Assembly (NCBI RefSeq): GCF_915070105.1
Contig: NZ_CAJZFJ010000023.1
Coordinates: forward strand, 1-30,354
From: an uncultured Porphyromonas sp.
GTDB lineage: Bacteria; Bacteroidota; Bacteroidia; Bacteroidales; Porphyromonadaceae
DNA: 30,354 nt
Direction of reading: 5' to 3'
Shown here: in pieces, positions 22,830 to 30,354 of the stretch
Position numbering within the stretch: the stretch's first letter is position 1
Layout of the letters: every line of letters begins with the position of its first letter
Program-made: the position numbers and the translations under genes
The notes under the pieces: generated by a model
Databases searched by the model: none
The model's input: the letters and a program-made list of their open reading frames with translations, nothing else
Told to the model about the DNA's origin: nothing

Positions 22830-24548
22830 ATGATAAAGAACCATCACGGGCGTGTTATCCTAGGGGTACTTGCCCTTAGCCTCCTGCCCCTATCGCTGGC
22901 TGCTCAGGGTGAGATGACCGCAGTGGGCTTGGCTTCGGCTAGTGAGTTCTCAGGCTCAGCTCGCTTCACTGCCCTCTCGGGGGCTATGGGTGCCGTCGGG
23001 GTAGAGGCTTCCTCCCTCGTACGTAACCCCGCTGGTATCTCTCTGCTTAGAGGGGGGAATAGGCTTACCCTTACCCTTGGAGCCTTGCTCCCCAGCTATA
23101 GCCATACTTGGTATAATCAGAATCGCTCCTATTCAGGTGAGAACCGCTATCCCGTACAGGAGTTTGCCTATCAGAAGGGTACAGACATCGCTAATGGCGG
23201 ACGGGTTTCCTTTGCCTTCGCTGTGCGCCGTGCAGGAGACTTTGACCATGTCACCGATGCCTCTGCGAGCTTGGATCGTAAGCATACCTCACTGGCAGAC
23301 TACATGGCTGGGATTACGAACAACTCGGAGTACGATGTGAGCCGTCGCACTGGAGTGCCAAGCTTCCTTCCACACAAGAACGTTGGGGCAAGCGATGCCT
23401 TTAGCAAGACGGATATCCCCTGGAGCTCGATCTTTGGCTTCCAAGGAGGCTGGATCACATCCAAAGATCCTAAGGGGGGCTATTATTACCCCAACTTCAC
23501 GTACGATAATAATGGCGCCTACTCAACCTCTGGACTCGTCGAGGGGGCTAGTGTGGCAGACCTCCTGCTTCGGGAGAAGGGCAATATCATCGACTATGAC
23601 TTTGCTCTCGGGATTGAGCCTAGTAGTACGGTACATCTAGGGGCGGTACTTACCTATTCAGCCCTAGACTATGAGTCGTATCTGGGCTATAGAGATTCCT
23701 TCCGAGGGACAGACTTCCTCGAGCTGAGGACACGACGCAGTATCTCGGGGAGTGGCTTCCGTGTCGGACTAGGTGCGATCTTTGAGCCTACAGAGGGGCT
23801 ACGCCTCGGGGCTTCGGTCTATACACCTACGTTCTATGCACTCAAGTATGACTTCTATGCCGAGGCCTCCTCTAGTGTCAATGGCAAGGCGAAGAGTGTC
23901 AAAAGTCCATCGTCTGCAGCTCTTGCCTTCCTGCTACGTACTCCATGGCGTCTAGGGCTCAACGGAGCCTATGTCTTCGGTCGTAATGCGATCCTAAGTG
24001 TAGACTATGAGTATTCGATCTTTGGTAGCACTCGGCTAGCAGAGGATACTGAAAGAGAGAGCGAATCGGAATCAATATACGGAGTGGATAACCAGCGCAT
24101 CAAGGATCACTTCACGGGGATGCATACCCTACGAGCTGGTCTTGAGGTCATGGCTACACCTCGTCTAGCACTGCGTGGAGGCTATCGTTATAGTAGCTCT
24201 CCTATGCGTAGCTCATTCCTTCGCAACGGAGACTACGCAGCCTCTGAGGCCTTCGTCTCAGCTCTGCACACGAGCTACACTATGCCAGGGGCGATCAACT
24301 CCCTCTCGGCTGGTCTAGGCTATCGTATCACCCCCTCAGTGTCTCTAGATGTAGCCTATGTCTATGGCGTTCAGAAGTCACGTACCTTCGCCTATCCTTA
24401 TATCAAGGACTACGGGCCTGTGCTTGACCAGACCAATCCAGATGTGCAGAGCGGTAAGATCAAGCCTGAGGATATGGATGGTCTAGCTGCTATCAAGGAG
24501 ACAAAGACCTCCCACAGAGCAGTGGCTACGATCTCCCTCCGCTTCTAG
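22830..24548 (+). CDS. OmpP1/FadL-family outer-membrane protein
   Basis: A 572-aa protein from the ATG at 22830; an earlier in-frame ATG at 22794 would put 12 residues ahead of a clear signal peptide (KNHHGRVILGVLALSLL, then PLSLAAQ). The mature N-terminus has the family hatch features: FTALSGAMGAVGVEASSLVRNPAG. The rest alternates polar and hydrophobic residues as in a 14-strand barrel, ending with an aromatic strand (VATISLRF). FadL proteins carry hydrophobic molecules across the outer membrane; relatives in this phylum are sometimes labelled hemin receptors without strong evidence. The substrate is unknown. It follows the tyrosine-rich secreted protein gene by 116 bases. Confidence 0.88.
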   Translation: MIKNHHGRVILGVLALSLLPLSLAAQGEMTAVGLASASEFSGSARFTALSGAMGAVGVEASSLVRNPAGISLLRGGNRLTLTLGALLPSYSHTWYNQNRSYSGENRYPVQEFAYQKGTDIANGGRVSFAFAVRRAGDFDHVTDASASLDRKHTSLADYMAGITNNSEYDVSRRTGVPSFLPHKNVGASDAFSKTDIPWSSIFGFQGGWITSKDPKGGYYYPNFTYDNNGAYSTSGLVEGASVADLLLREKGNIIDYDFALGIEPSSTVHLGAVLTYSALDYESYLGYRDSFRGTDFLELRTRRSISGSGFRVGLGAIFEPTEGLRLGASVYTPTFYALKYDFYAEASSSVNGKAKSVKSPSSAALAFLLRTPWRLGLNGAYVFGRNAILSVDYEYSIFGSTRLAEDTERESESESIYGVDNQRIKDHFTGMHTLRAGLEVMATPRLALRGGYRYSSSPMRSSFLRNGDYAASEAFVSALHTSYTMPGAINSLSAGLGYRITPSVSLDVAYVYGVQKSRTFAYPYIKDYGPVLDQTNPDVQSGKIKPEDMDGLAAIKETKTSHRAVATISLRF

Positions 24549-24562
24549 GATACTATTTTTCG

Positions 24563-24611
24563 TACCTTTGTCCTGTATTCCCTTGGGGGCTTCCTCATAG
24601 GGAGTGCAGGA
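24563..24611 (+). promoter_or_regulatory. Promoter -7 box and adjoining hairpin for the BI-1 gene
   Basis: TACCTTTG (24563-24570), a perfect -7 box, is followed at once by an inverted repeat tcctgtattccct (24571-24583) / agggagtgcagga (24599-24611) in which 5+5 outer and inner bases pair around a 3-base internal loop. The hairpin could end the porin transcript or form the 5' end of the new one. Confidence 0.55.
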
Positions 24612-24659
24612 CAATTCGAATCATGATACAAACAATCCAAATTTAAACGATCAAGACTT

Positions 24660-25379
24660 ATGGATAACTCCCAGTTCCCCTCTCAGGGACAGTCCGTAGA
24701 CGGGCTCTATGGTGTAGGGCAGGACACGCTCGTGCAGCGTGCAGTACAGCGTACCTTCTTGTGGATGACCCTCGGGCTGGCCATCACTGGTCTAGCTTCG
24801 GTCTATACGGTAGATAGTGGGCTCGTCTTCAGAATGCTGGAGGGCAATATCTTCTACTTCCTGCTTATTGCAGAGATAGCCCTCGTATGGTTCCTATCGG
24901 CACGAGTGATGAAGCTGAGCTTACCAGTGGCGACAGCCTCCTTCGCTCTGTACTCTGTGCTTAATGGCGTCACACTAAGCCCTATCTTCCTCGTCTATAC
25001 GAGTGAGTCCATTGCTACGACCTTCTTCGTTACCTCGGGGACCTTTGGTGCTATGGCACTCTATGGCTACTTCACCAAGCGTGACTTGACCAAGTGGGGT
25101 AGTCTACTCTTCATGGCGCTCATCGGTGTGGTCATAGCTTCGGTTGTAAATATCTTCCTGAAGTCGGAGGTTATGATGTGGATCATTACCTACATTGGTG
25201 TGGTGCTCTTCGTTGCTCTGACAGCCTATGATACACAGAAGATAAAGCTTCTAGCCTACCAGACAGCACACGATGCCGAGCTCTCAAAGAAGGTCTCCAT
25301 CCTTGGAGCTCTTAGTCTGTATCTAGACTTCATCAACCTCTTTCTCTACCTCCTCCGTATCTTAGGACGTCGTAACTAG
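24660..25379 (+). CDS. Bax inhibitor-1 / YbhL-family membrane protein
   Basis: A 239-aa inner-membrane protein with a short polar head (about 1-25) and seven hydrophobic helices. The family's conserved Asp residues appear in TAYDTQKIK and in LYLDFINLFLYLLRILG at the C-terminus. The family (BI-1/LFG/YccA) includes pH-sensitive calcium-leak channels and the FtsH modulator YccA; the role here is unknown. It has its own promoter and a strong terminator, so it is probably transcribed alone. Confidence 0.92.
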   Translation: MDNSQFPSQGQSVDGLYGVGQDTLVQRAVQRTFLWMTLGLAITGLASVYTVDSGLVFRMLEGNIFYFLLIAEIALVWFLSARVMKLSLPVATASFALYSVLNGVTLSPIFLVYTSESIATTFFVTSGTFGAMALYGYFTKRDLTKWGSLLFMALIGVVIASVVNIFLKSEVMMWIITYIGVVLFVALTAYDTQKIKLLAYQTAHDAELSKKVSILGALSLYLDFINLFLYLLRILGRRN

Positions 25380-25409
25380 GGGGGCTGAGGCTACCTCCAC
25401 CACAAGCAT

Positions 25410-25449
25410 AAGGGCTACACCCTGGGAGATTATCCCGAGTGTAGCCCTT
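25410..25449 (+). terminator. Terminator after the BI-1 gene
   Basis: aagggctacac (25410-25420) pairs perfectly with gtgtagccctt (25439-25449), with further inner pairing tggga/tccc. Followed by GTTCTATCTCT. Confidence 0.8.
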
Positions 25450-25589
25450 GTTCTATCTCTATGTCTAGGGTTGGTAAGGTCGCTCTTTGTCTTTCTCGGT
25501 GAAGAGGACTCTTAGTAGTCCCGTTATCTCATCGCTCTTGTGGTTCTTTAGCTTAGTTCTATGCCTCCTACTAAATTGGATATACCTTA

Positions 25590-25640
25590 ATATAAAAGAA
25601 GAGCCCCCAGCAGTGTCTTTCGAGACTACTGCTGGGGGCT
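25590..25640 (-). terminator. Terminator of nahA, possibly bidirectional
   Basis: agcccccagcagt (25602-25614) pairs perfectly with actgctgggggct (25628-25640). On the minus strand it is followed by CTTCTTTTATATT, a good U-tract. It lies 30 bases after the nahA stop. Confidence 0.85.
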
Positions 25641-25669
25641 TTAAGTTTGCCCTAGAGGGTGGGTGAGCT

Positions 25670-28018
25670 CTAGTGGGCGAGCATTTCTGCTGTTACCTCA
25701 GAGAACTTACCATCCTTGAGGTTGCGATACTCTACCTTGGCATCATCCCAGTAGGTGGGGAAGCCACCACGTACAGTGCCGATGAAGACGAACTTCACCT
25801 TGTGCCAGCCTGCGCTGAGGGCACGGCTCTTGTCACGACGGCTGAACTTCGATACCTCGTCTGTATTGTCGATGAAGAGCTCCCCATCAAGGTACATCTG
25901 ATCGAGGTTGGTGGAGAAGACATAGCAGCCATCCTCGGGGATCTTGATATAGCCCTCTCCGATGACAGCCTTACGCTTGATCTCGTCCATGTGGTTGGAT
26001 ACACGGTCTGGGCGTAGATCTTGGGTCTTGTTGGCGACACCCTCTACCCAGTTGGTCACACCAGAGAGCTCGGAGGCTCGGTAGTAATCTCCTACAGAGG
26101 TCTGTGTGCACAGCCCAGGGGTAGGACTAGAGAGGGAGACAGCGGGGCTGTAGCTCTGCTTGTCGAAGGTGATGGCACGTACTCGGCTGAGGCGACCAGT
26201 GGGTAGGAGAGAGGCGACCTTGATGACCGTACTCTCGCTGACCTTGATAGGAGCGGTGTAGCGGGGGGACTTGGCTGTTGGCTCACTGCCATCGGTTGTG
26301 TAAACGATAGTGATGGGGCGTGAGGTCTGTAGCGTCAGCGAGGTGGTGTCGGTGAAGGCTACGAAGTTCAGCGATGCGCTAGCCTTGCTCCCGGGTAGGG
26401 GTTGCTCTGGTAGGGGGATATGGTAGTTTACCTTATGCTGATCCAGACGGCTATAAGCGTTGTCTAGACGCTCCTCAAAGCTCTTGTAGTCCTTGCGCTC
26501 CTGTGGAGTCCAGACAGCCTCAGCGAGTGCGATCTCTCGAGGGAATGCACGATACTGCATGATGTCTGTCGTGTAGAGGTACTCTGCCCATAGGTTTGCC
26601 TGAGCGCCCTTGATGTGATGACGCTTGTCGGGGGCAATGGCAGCAGGGATAGGATTGTAGGAATAGATCTTCTCTAGGGGTGCGTAGCAGCAGATCGCTA
26701 CGGGCTCTATCTTGGAGTCTCCCTGATAGTGGTCGATGTAGAGGCCTCCGCTACCCGGAGTCATGATTACGTCGTGGCCCATATTGGCAGCCTTGATGCC
26801 GCCATCTTCACCACGCCAGCTCATCACCGTGGCAGAGGGAGCTAATCCCCCCTCTAGGATCTCATCCCAGCCGATGAGCTTCTTACCGTACTTGGCAAGC
26901 ATCTTCTGCGCACGGCGGATGGTGTAGCTCTGGAGCTCTTCTTCGTTCTTTAGTCCCTCCTCCTTGATACGGCGCTGACATTCTGGGCATTCCTTCCATC
27001 GGATCTTGGGACACTCGTCTCCACCGATATGGACATATTCTCCGGGGAATAGGGGGATGACCTCGTCAAATACATCTTGGATGAACTGGAAGGTAGTCTC
27101 CTTCCCTGGGCAATAGACGTCCTGCTCGACGCCCCATAGGTTACGCACCTTATAAATACGGCGGTAGGGGAAGCAGGTGAGCTCGGGATAAGAGGCTATG
27201 GCTCCCATCGCATGTCCAGGTAGCTCGATTTCGGGGACGATGGTGACGAAGCGGTCTGAGGCATACTTGACGATCTCGCGTATCTGATCCTGAGTGTAGA
27301 AGCCTCCGTAGACAGAGCCATCACCCTCGATACGCTTGGAGCCCACGGAGGTTAGGCGAGGGTACTTCTTGATCTCTATGCGCCAGCCTTGGTCTTCCGT
27401 GAGGTGCCAGTGCAGGCGGTTGATCTTAAACATGGAGAGTAGATCGATGTGCTTCTTCATCTCCTCTACAGTGAGGAAGTGACGGCACACATCGACTAGG
27501 GCTCCTCGGTACTCGAAGGCGGGCTCATCCTTGATCTTGACCGCTGGGATAGACCACGTCACTCCCGAGACCTTGGTCGAAGACTCGATCGTAGGAGGGA
27601 GGAGCTGGAGGAGTGTCTGCATCCCGTAGTAGAGTCCTTGTCCTGTGCGGCCTGTGACGGTGACCCCCTGAGGGCTTACCTCCAGCGTATAACCCTCTAC
27701 GCCTAGGGAGAGCTTGGGATCTATGCGTAGGACGATGGCGCCACGACGAGCTGCCGTGCTGCTGGTGGCCTGTAGGGCGAAGCCCGTAGAGGTGTTCAGC
27801 TTATCGGCGAAGAAGCGGGCGATGGTGAGGGCTGAGTCTCCCTGAGCCACTAGGGGAGTACGAGCTGTGAGGGTAAAGCTACCCTTGCCCTCTACCAGTT
27901 CCTTGGGCTGGGGGATGATGTTAACACGGGGGATGGGAACTTTCACGGTCAGGGCAGAGGCTGTCGAGCCAAAGGCTAGACCCAAGAGGCACATCAGGCT
28001 GAATAAGGACTTTCTCAT
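25670..28018 (-). CDS. nahA: GH20 beta-N-acetylhexosaminidase (NahA-like)
   Basis: A 782-aa secreted enzyme from the ATG at 28018; 17 earlier in-frame codons precede the obvious signal peptide (MRKSLFSLMCLLGLAFGSTA then SA) and are left out. Domains: GH20 N-terminal domain (about 28-160); GH20 catalytic barrel (about 163-515) with HWHLTEDQGWR, EIELPGHAMG and the catalytic pair D334-E335 in HIGGDEC; a chitobiase-like beta domain (about 545-615, YTTDGSEPT); and a C-terminal PA14-like domain (about 640-780, EDGCYVFSTN, LDGELFIDN). It removes terminal GlcNAc/GalNAc from host glycans or glycosaminoglycans. P. gingivalis nahA is similar in length and kind. Transcribed alone, between the glyA terminator and its own. 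Confidence 0.93.
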   Translation of the reverse strand: MRKSLFSLMCLLGLAFGSTASALTVKVPIPRVNIIPQPKELVEGKGSFTLTARTPLVAQGDSALTIARFFADKLNTSTGFALQATSSTAARRGAIVLRIDPKLSLGVEGYTLEVSPQGVTVTGRTGQGLYYGMQTLLQLLPPTIESSTKVSGVTWSIPAVKIKDEPAFEYRGALVDVCRHFLTVEEMKKHIDLLSMFKINRLHWHLTEDQGWRIEIKKYPRLTSVGSKRIEGDGSVYGGFYTQDQIREIVKYASDRFVTIVPEIELPGHAMGAIASYPELTCFPYRRIYKVRNLWGVEQDVYCPGKETTFQFIQDVFDEVIPLFPGEYVHIGGDECPKIRWKECPECQRRIKEEGLKNEEELQSYTIRRAQKMLAKYGKKLIGWDEILEGGLAPSATVMSWRGEDGGIKAANMGHDVIMTPGSGGLYIDHYQGDSKIEPVAICCYAPLEKIYSYNPIPAAIAPDKRHHIKGAQANLWAEYLYTTDIMQYRAFPREIALAEAVWTPQERKDYKSFEERLDNAYSRLDQHKVNYHIPLPEQPLPGSKASASLNFVAFTDTTSLTLQTSRPITIVYTTDGSEPTAKSPRYTAPIKVSESTVIKVASLLPTGRLSRVRAITFDKQSYSPAVSLSSPTPGLCTQTSVGDYYRASELSGVTNWVEGVANKTQDLRPDRVSNHMDEIKRKAVIGEGYIKIPEDGCYVFSTNLDQMYLDGELFIDNTDEVSKFSRRDKSRALSAGWHKVKFVFIGTVRGGFPTYWDDAKVEYRNLKDGKFSEVTAEMLAH

Positions 28019-28050
28019 GCTGTTTGTTGGGATAAATCTATATGAAAGAG

Positions 28051-28092
28051 TCCGAAGCATCCCCCTCATCTATCGTAGAGGGATGCTTCGGA
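28051..28092 (-). terminator. Terminator of glyA
   Basis: tccgaagcatccc (28051-28063) pairs with the complementary arm ending at 28092 (gagggatgcttcgga), with two bulged C. On the minus strand CTCTTTCATATAG follows. It lies about 70 bases after the glyA stop and just before nahA. A weak -7-like TAGATTTA (28040-28033) for nahA lies immediately after. Confidence 0.75.
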
Positions 28093-28161
28093 TGGGTTGT
28101 CGCTAGGTGTCTGCCGAGTAGCCCTGTCGATAGGGGCTAATCCCAAGCATAGCCATAGGCA

Positions 28162-29439
28162 TTAGTAGGCGAAGATGGGATACTGGAGCATTAGCTCATT
28201 GACCTCCTTACGCACGGCGGCGATCACAGCCTCGTCCTCGGGAGCGGAGAGGACACGGTCGATGAGGGAGACGATGTACTCCATCTTATCTTCCTTGACA
28301 CCACGGGTCGTGATGGCTGGAGTACCGACACGGATACCAGAGGTCTGGAAGGCAGAGCGGCTGTCGAAGGGTACCATGTTCTTATTGACGGTGATGTCAG
28401 CCGCGACGAGAGCCTTCTCGGCTACCTTACCCGTTAGGTCGGGGAACTTGCTGCGCAGGTCGATGAGCATACAGTGGTTGTCCGTACCACCAGAGACGAC
28501 ACCATAGCCACGGCGCACGAAGGCGTCGGCCATTGCCTGAGCATTCTTCTTGACCTGCTTACCATATTCCTTGAAGGAGGGCTGGAGAGCTTCATAGAAA
28601 GCTACTGCCTTGGCTGCGATCACATGTTCTAGTGGCCCACCTTGTACACCTGGGAAGACGGCGGAGTCGAGTAGGGCAGACATCTTCTTGATCTCGCCCT
28701 TGGGGGTCTTCTTGCCCCATGGGTTGTCGAAGTCCTTACCCATGAGGATGATCCCACCACGGGGGCCACGTAGGGTCTTGTGTGTCGTCGAGGTGACGAT
28801 GTGAGCGTACTTCACGGGGTTCTCCAGCAGACCAGCGGCGATGAGGCCTGCGGGGTGTGCCATATCGACGAGGAAGATAGCTCCGATCTTGTCGGCGATA
28901 GCGCGGATGCGGGCATAGTCCCACTCACGGGAGTAGGCCGACCCCCCAGCGATGATGAGCTTGGGCTTGTGCTCGAGGGCACGCTGCTCCATCTGGTCAT
29001 AGTCTACTCGGCCGTTGTCCTCACGTACATTGTACTCGACGGGGCGATAGAGTAGACCTGAGCTATTGACAGGCGACCCGTGAGAGAGGTGACCTCCGTG
29101 GGCGAGATTGAGCCCCATGAAGGTGTCCCCTGGCTCAAGGCAAGCAAGGAGTACAGCCATATTAGCCTGTGCCCCAGAGTGTGGCTGGACGTTAGCCCAC
29201 TCAGCCCCGAAGAGCTGCTTGATACGGTCGATAGCTAGTTGCTCAGACTGGTCTACCACCTCGCAGCCTCCATAGTAGCGCTTGCCTGGGTAGCCCTCAG
29301 CATACTTATTGGTCATGCAGCTACCCATAGCCTTCATGACCTCTTCGCTGACGAAGTTCTCTGAGGCAATGAGTTCAATGCCCTTGAGCTGACGCTGGCG
29401 CTCTTCCTCGATGAGGTTAAAGATCGCGGAATCGTTCAT
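28162..29439 (-). CDS. glyA: Serine hydroxymethyltransferase
   Basis: A 425-aa PLP enzyme from the ATG at 29439 (MNDSAIFNLIEEE). A frame running back to 29538 crosses the promoter and is rejected. It converts serine and tetrahydrofolate to glycine and methylene-tetrahydrofolate, the main one-carbon supply. Motifs: ELIASENFVSEEV, NKYAEGYPGKRYYGG, HGGHLSHG, the PLP region VDMAHPAGLIAAG, and STTHKTLRGPRGG with the PLP lysine at K221. Length and motifs are those of intact bacterial GlyA. Monocistronic, with a clear promoter and terminator. Confidence 0.97.
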   Translation of the reverse strand: MNDSAIFNLIEEERQRQLKGIELIASENFVSEEVMKAMGSCMTNKYAEGYPGKRYYGGCEVVDQSEQLAIDRIKQLFGAEWANVQPHSGAQANMAVLLACLEPGDTFMGLNLAHGGHLSHGSPVNSSGLLYRPVEYNVREDNGRVDYDQMEQRALEHKPKLIIAGGSAYSREWDYARIRAIADKIGAIFLVDMAHPAGLIAAGLLENPVKYAHIVTSTTHKTLRGPRGGIILMGKDFDNPWGKKTPKGEIKKMSALLDSAVFPGVQGGPLEHVIAAKAVAFYEALQPSFKEYGKQVKKNAQAMADAFVRRGYGVVSGGTDNHCMLIDLRSKFPDLTGKVAEKALVAADITVNKNMVPFDSRSAFQTSGIRVGTPAITTRGVKEDKMEYIVSLIDRVLSAPEDEAVIAAVRKEVNELMLQYPIFAY

Positions 29440-29503
29440 AGTTTGTGTGATGTTATTTGTTTGTTGCTTGAGGAGTCTGGCTCTCTTGCCTAGACTTCTA
29501 AGG

Positions 29504-29511
29504 CAAAGGTA
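29504..29511 (-). promoter_or_regulatory. glyA promoter -7 box
   Basis: Minus strand TACCTTTG, a perfect TAnnTTTG, 65 bases before the glyA ATG. No exact TTTG -33 element at 19-21 bases. Confidence 0.65.
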
Positions 29512-29539
29512 GTAATTGTATACTGAATTCCCTAGCATA

Positions 29540-29553
29540 AGTATAATTATACT
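29540..29553. promoter_or_regulatory. 14-bp palindrome upstream of the glyA promoter
   Basis: AGTATAATTATACT, a perfect inverted repeat about 28 bases upstream of the glyA -7 box, near the -33 to -40 region where a regulator could bind. The regulatory role is inferred from position only. Confidence 0.35.
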
Positions 29554-29588
29554 GATTCCTCCTAAATAGGCCGCCTACATAGCTGCTG

Positions 29589-29636
29589 AGCCCCTCACGA
29601 TCCAGCCTTCTGCTGAGGCCTAGGTCGTGAGGGGCT
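29589..29636 (-). terminator. Terminator of the right-edge gene
   Basis: agcccctcacga (29589-29600) pairs perfectly with tcgtgaggggct (29625-29636). It lies about 120 bases after the stop of the minus-strand gene at 29759. There is no clear T-run on the minus strand; the plus side is AT-rich (gatatataatta). Confidence 0.65.
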
Positions 29637-29758
29637 GATATATAATTATGGTATAGGCTAGGAGGAGGCCTGTCGTGGTATAGCCTATCTCATTCTCTAG
29701 GAGAGGAGGAAGGGCTTGGGGGGCATGATCTGACGGGTGGCTTCTGCTAGGAGAAAGC

Positions 29759-30354
29759 CTAGAGGAGTGGGCTTAGTCGGTCAAGGAGCTCTTGGCCGAG
29801 AGCGGTCTTCTCCTCGATATGCTGTAGGATGGAGCTGACGTAGGGGTTGCTGTCAAAGCTCCCACGTACCTGCTCGAAGTCCATCGCTTGCTGGAGCTCA
29901 TCGCCATCTGCCCCGAAGCCCGTCATCATCGATAGGGAGAATTCCTTCTTGGCATCTGCATAGACCTCCTGATCCAGCTCTACGACAGCTCTACGCCACC
30001 TCTCGACGAGTTCGCAGATCTGCTCTGCCGTTGCCTGTGATAGATCCAGCCCGTAGTAGGTGTGGATCTTCTCATAGGCCCAGGTCCACTCATATTCATA
30101 GTAATGGCGGTGTAGATCCGCAAAGCTCTCGGCGAGCTGGGTGATCTCTGTGATCATACCACTCTCTACCTCGTGGAGTAGGCGTACGATCTCGGCCTTG
30201 GGAGCTATGAGTCCCGATAGATCGACCCAGTCACCGAGTCCTATGTTCACGCTGGGCTGGAGGGCGGCTCGTACAGCCTCGATACTGGTGCAGGCGACCC
30301 CCTCTAGGCGCTTGATCAGGGAGTTCCCGAGGAACTTATGGATGGCTAGCTCGT
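29759..30354 (-). CDS. C-terminal part of a DUF4954-like protein (cut by window edge)
   Basis: The frame is open to the right edge, so the gene starts outside the window; a GTG at 30250 is internal, because the codons before it continue the same protein (ELAIHKFLGNSLIKRLEGVA, then CTSIEAVRAALQPS). The visible 197 residues are mostly helical, with GDWVDLSGLIAPKAEI and a Tyr/Trp-rich helix (HRHYYEYEWTWAYEKIHTYYG). This resembles, from memory, the C-terminal part of DUF4954 proteins of Bacteroidota, whose N-terminal part is a hexapeptide-repeat beta-helix with a possible acyl- or nucleotidyltransferase role. The function is unknown and the family call uncertain. Confidence 0.65.
   Translation of the reverse strand, partial: ELAIHKFLGNSLIKRLEGVACTSIEAVRAALQPSVNIGLGDWVDLSGLIAPKAEIVRLLHEVESGMITEITQLAESFADLHRHYYEYEWTWAYEKIHTYYGLDLSQATAEQICELVERWRRAVVELDQEVYADAKKEFSLSMMTGFGADGDELQQAMDFEQVRGSFDSNPYVSSILQHIEEKTALGQELLDRLSPLL

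Noticed and set aside
29440..29538. 33-residue N-terminal extension of GlyA
   Set aside because: It covers the glyA promoter box; the family start is at 29439.
30250..30250. GTG as the true start of the right-edge gene
   Set aside because: The frame stays open to the window edge with protein-like codons before it, so the gene is partial.

Overview
The window looks like chromosomal DNA from an anaerobic Bacteroidota, most likely Porphyromonas or a close relative. Four things point there. The primary sigma factor is short (287 aa) and lacks region 1.1. Perfect TAnnTTTG -7 boxes, the Bacteroidota promoter type, sit in front of at least seven transcription units. A class III (oxygen-sensitive) ribonucleotide reductase is present. 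The GH20 hexosaminidase resembles P. gingivalis NahA. No phage, transposon, integrase or CRISPR array is visible. The species cannot be named from sequence alone.

Layout. 1-950: an exported thioredoxin and a terminator-rich spacer. 951-5067 (minus strand): FeoB-type metal transporter, overlapped by a DtxR-type regulator fused to two FeoA-like domains, and before them rpoD with its own terminator. 5068-6067: a 1-kb spacer with hairpins and short repeats, ending in a promoter with a structured leader. 6068-9966 (plus): CDP-alcohol phosphatidyltransferase, a GtrA-like protein apparently starting at CTG, a secreted GH3 N-acetylhexosaminidase and a secreted penicillin-binding-protein-like serine hydrolase; together these suggest envelope lipid, glycan and peptidoglycan work. 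10002-13526 (plus): udk, then tgt-lptF/G-smpB. 13704-14649 (minus): ADP-ribosylglycohydrolase behind a tRNA-Leu(TAA). 14650-16118: the strangest stretch, a 1.47-kb gene-poor spacer. 16119-19136: nrdD-nrdG. 19189-21186: rmuC and a YbjN-like protein. 21484-25379: a secreted tyrosine-rich protein, an OmpP1/FadL porin and a Bax-inhibitor-1-like membrane protein. 25670-30354 (minus): nahA, glyA, and the 3' part of a gene running off the right edge.

Most genes are housekeeping. The least explained material is the spacer before nrdD. It holds a 66-bp array of six small palindromes with centres exactly 11 bp apart, a diverged 54-bp repeat pair that looks formerly coding, an abrupt switch from C/T-rich to G/T-rich sequence, and a perfect DnaA box abutting the nrdD promoter. 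The nrdD leader can fold two mutually exclusive ways. Other points of note are a TGT lacking three of its four zinc ligands, a GH3/serine-hydrolase pair encoded separately, the regulator-FeoA fusion overlapping feoB, and the CTG start. I did not find a clearly new multi-gene system; the 11-bp palindrome array is the best candidate for something undescribed.
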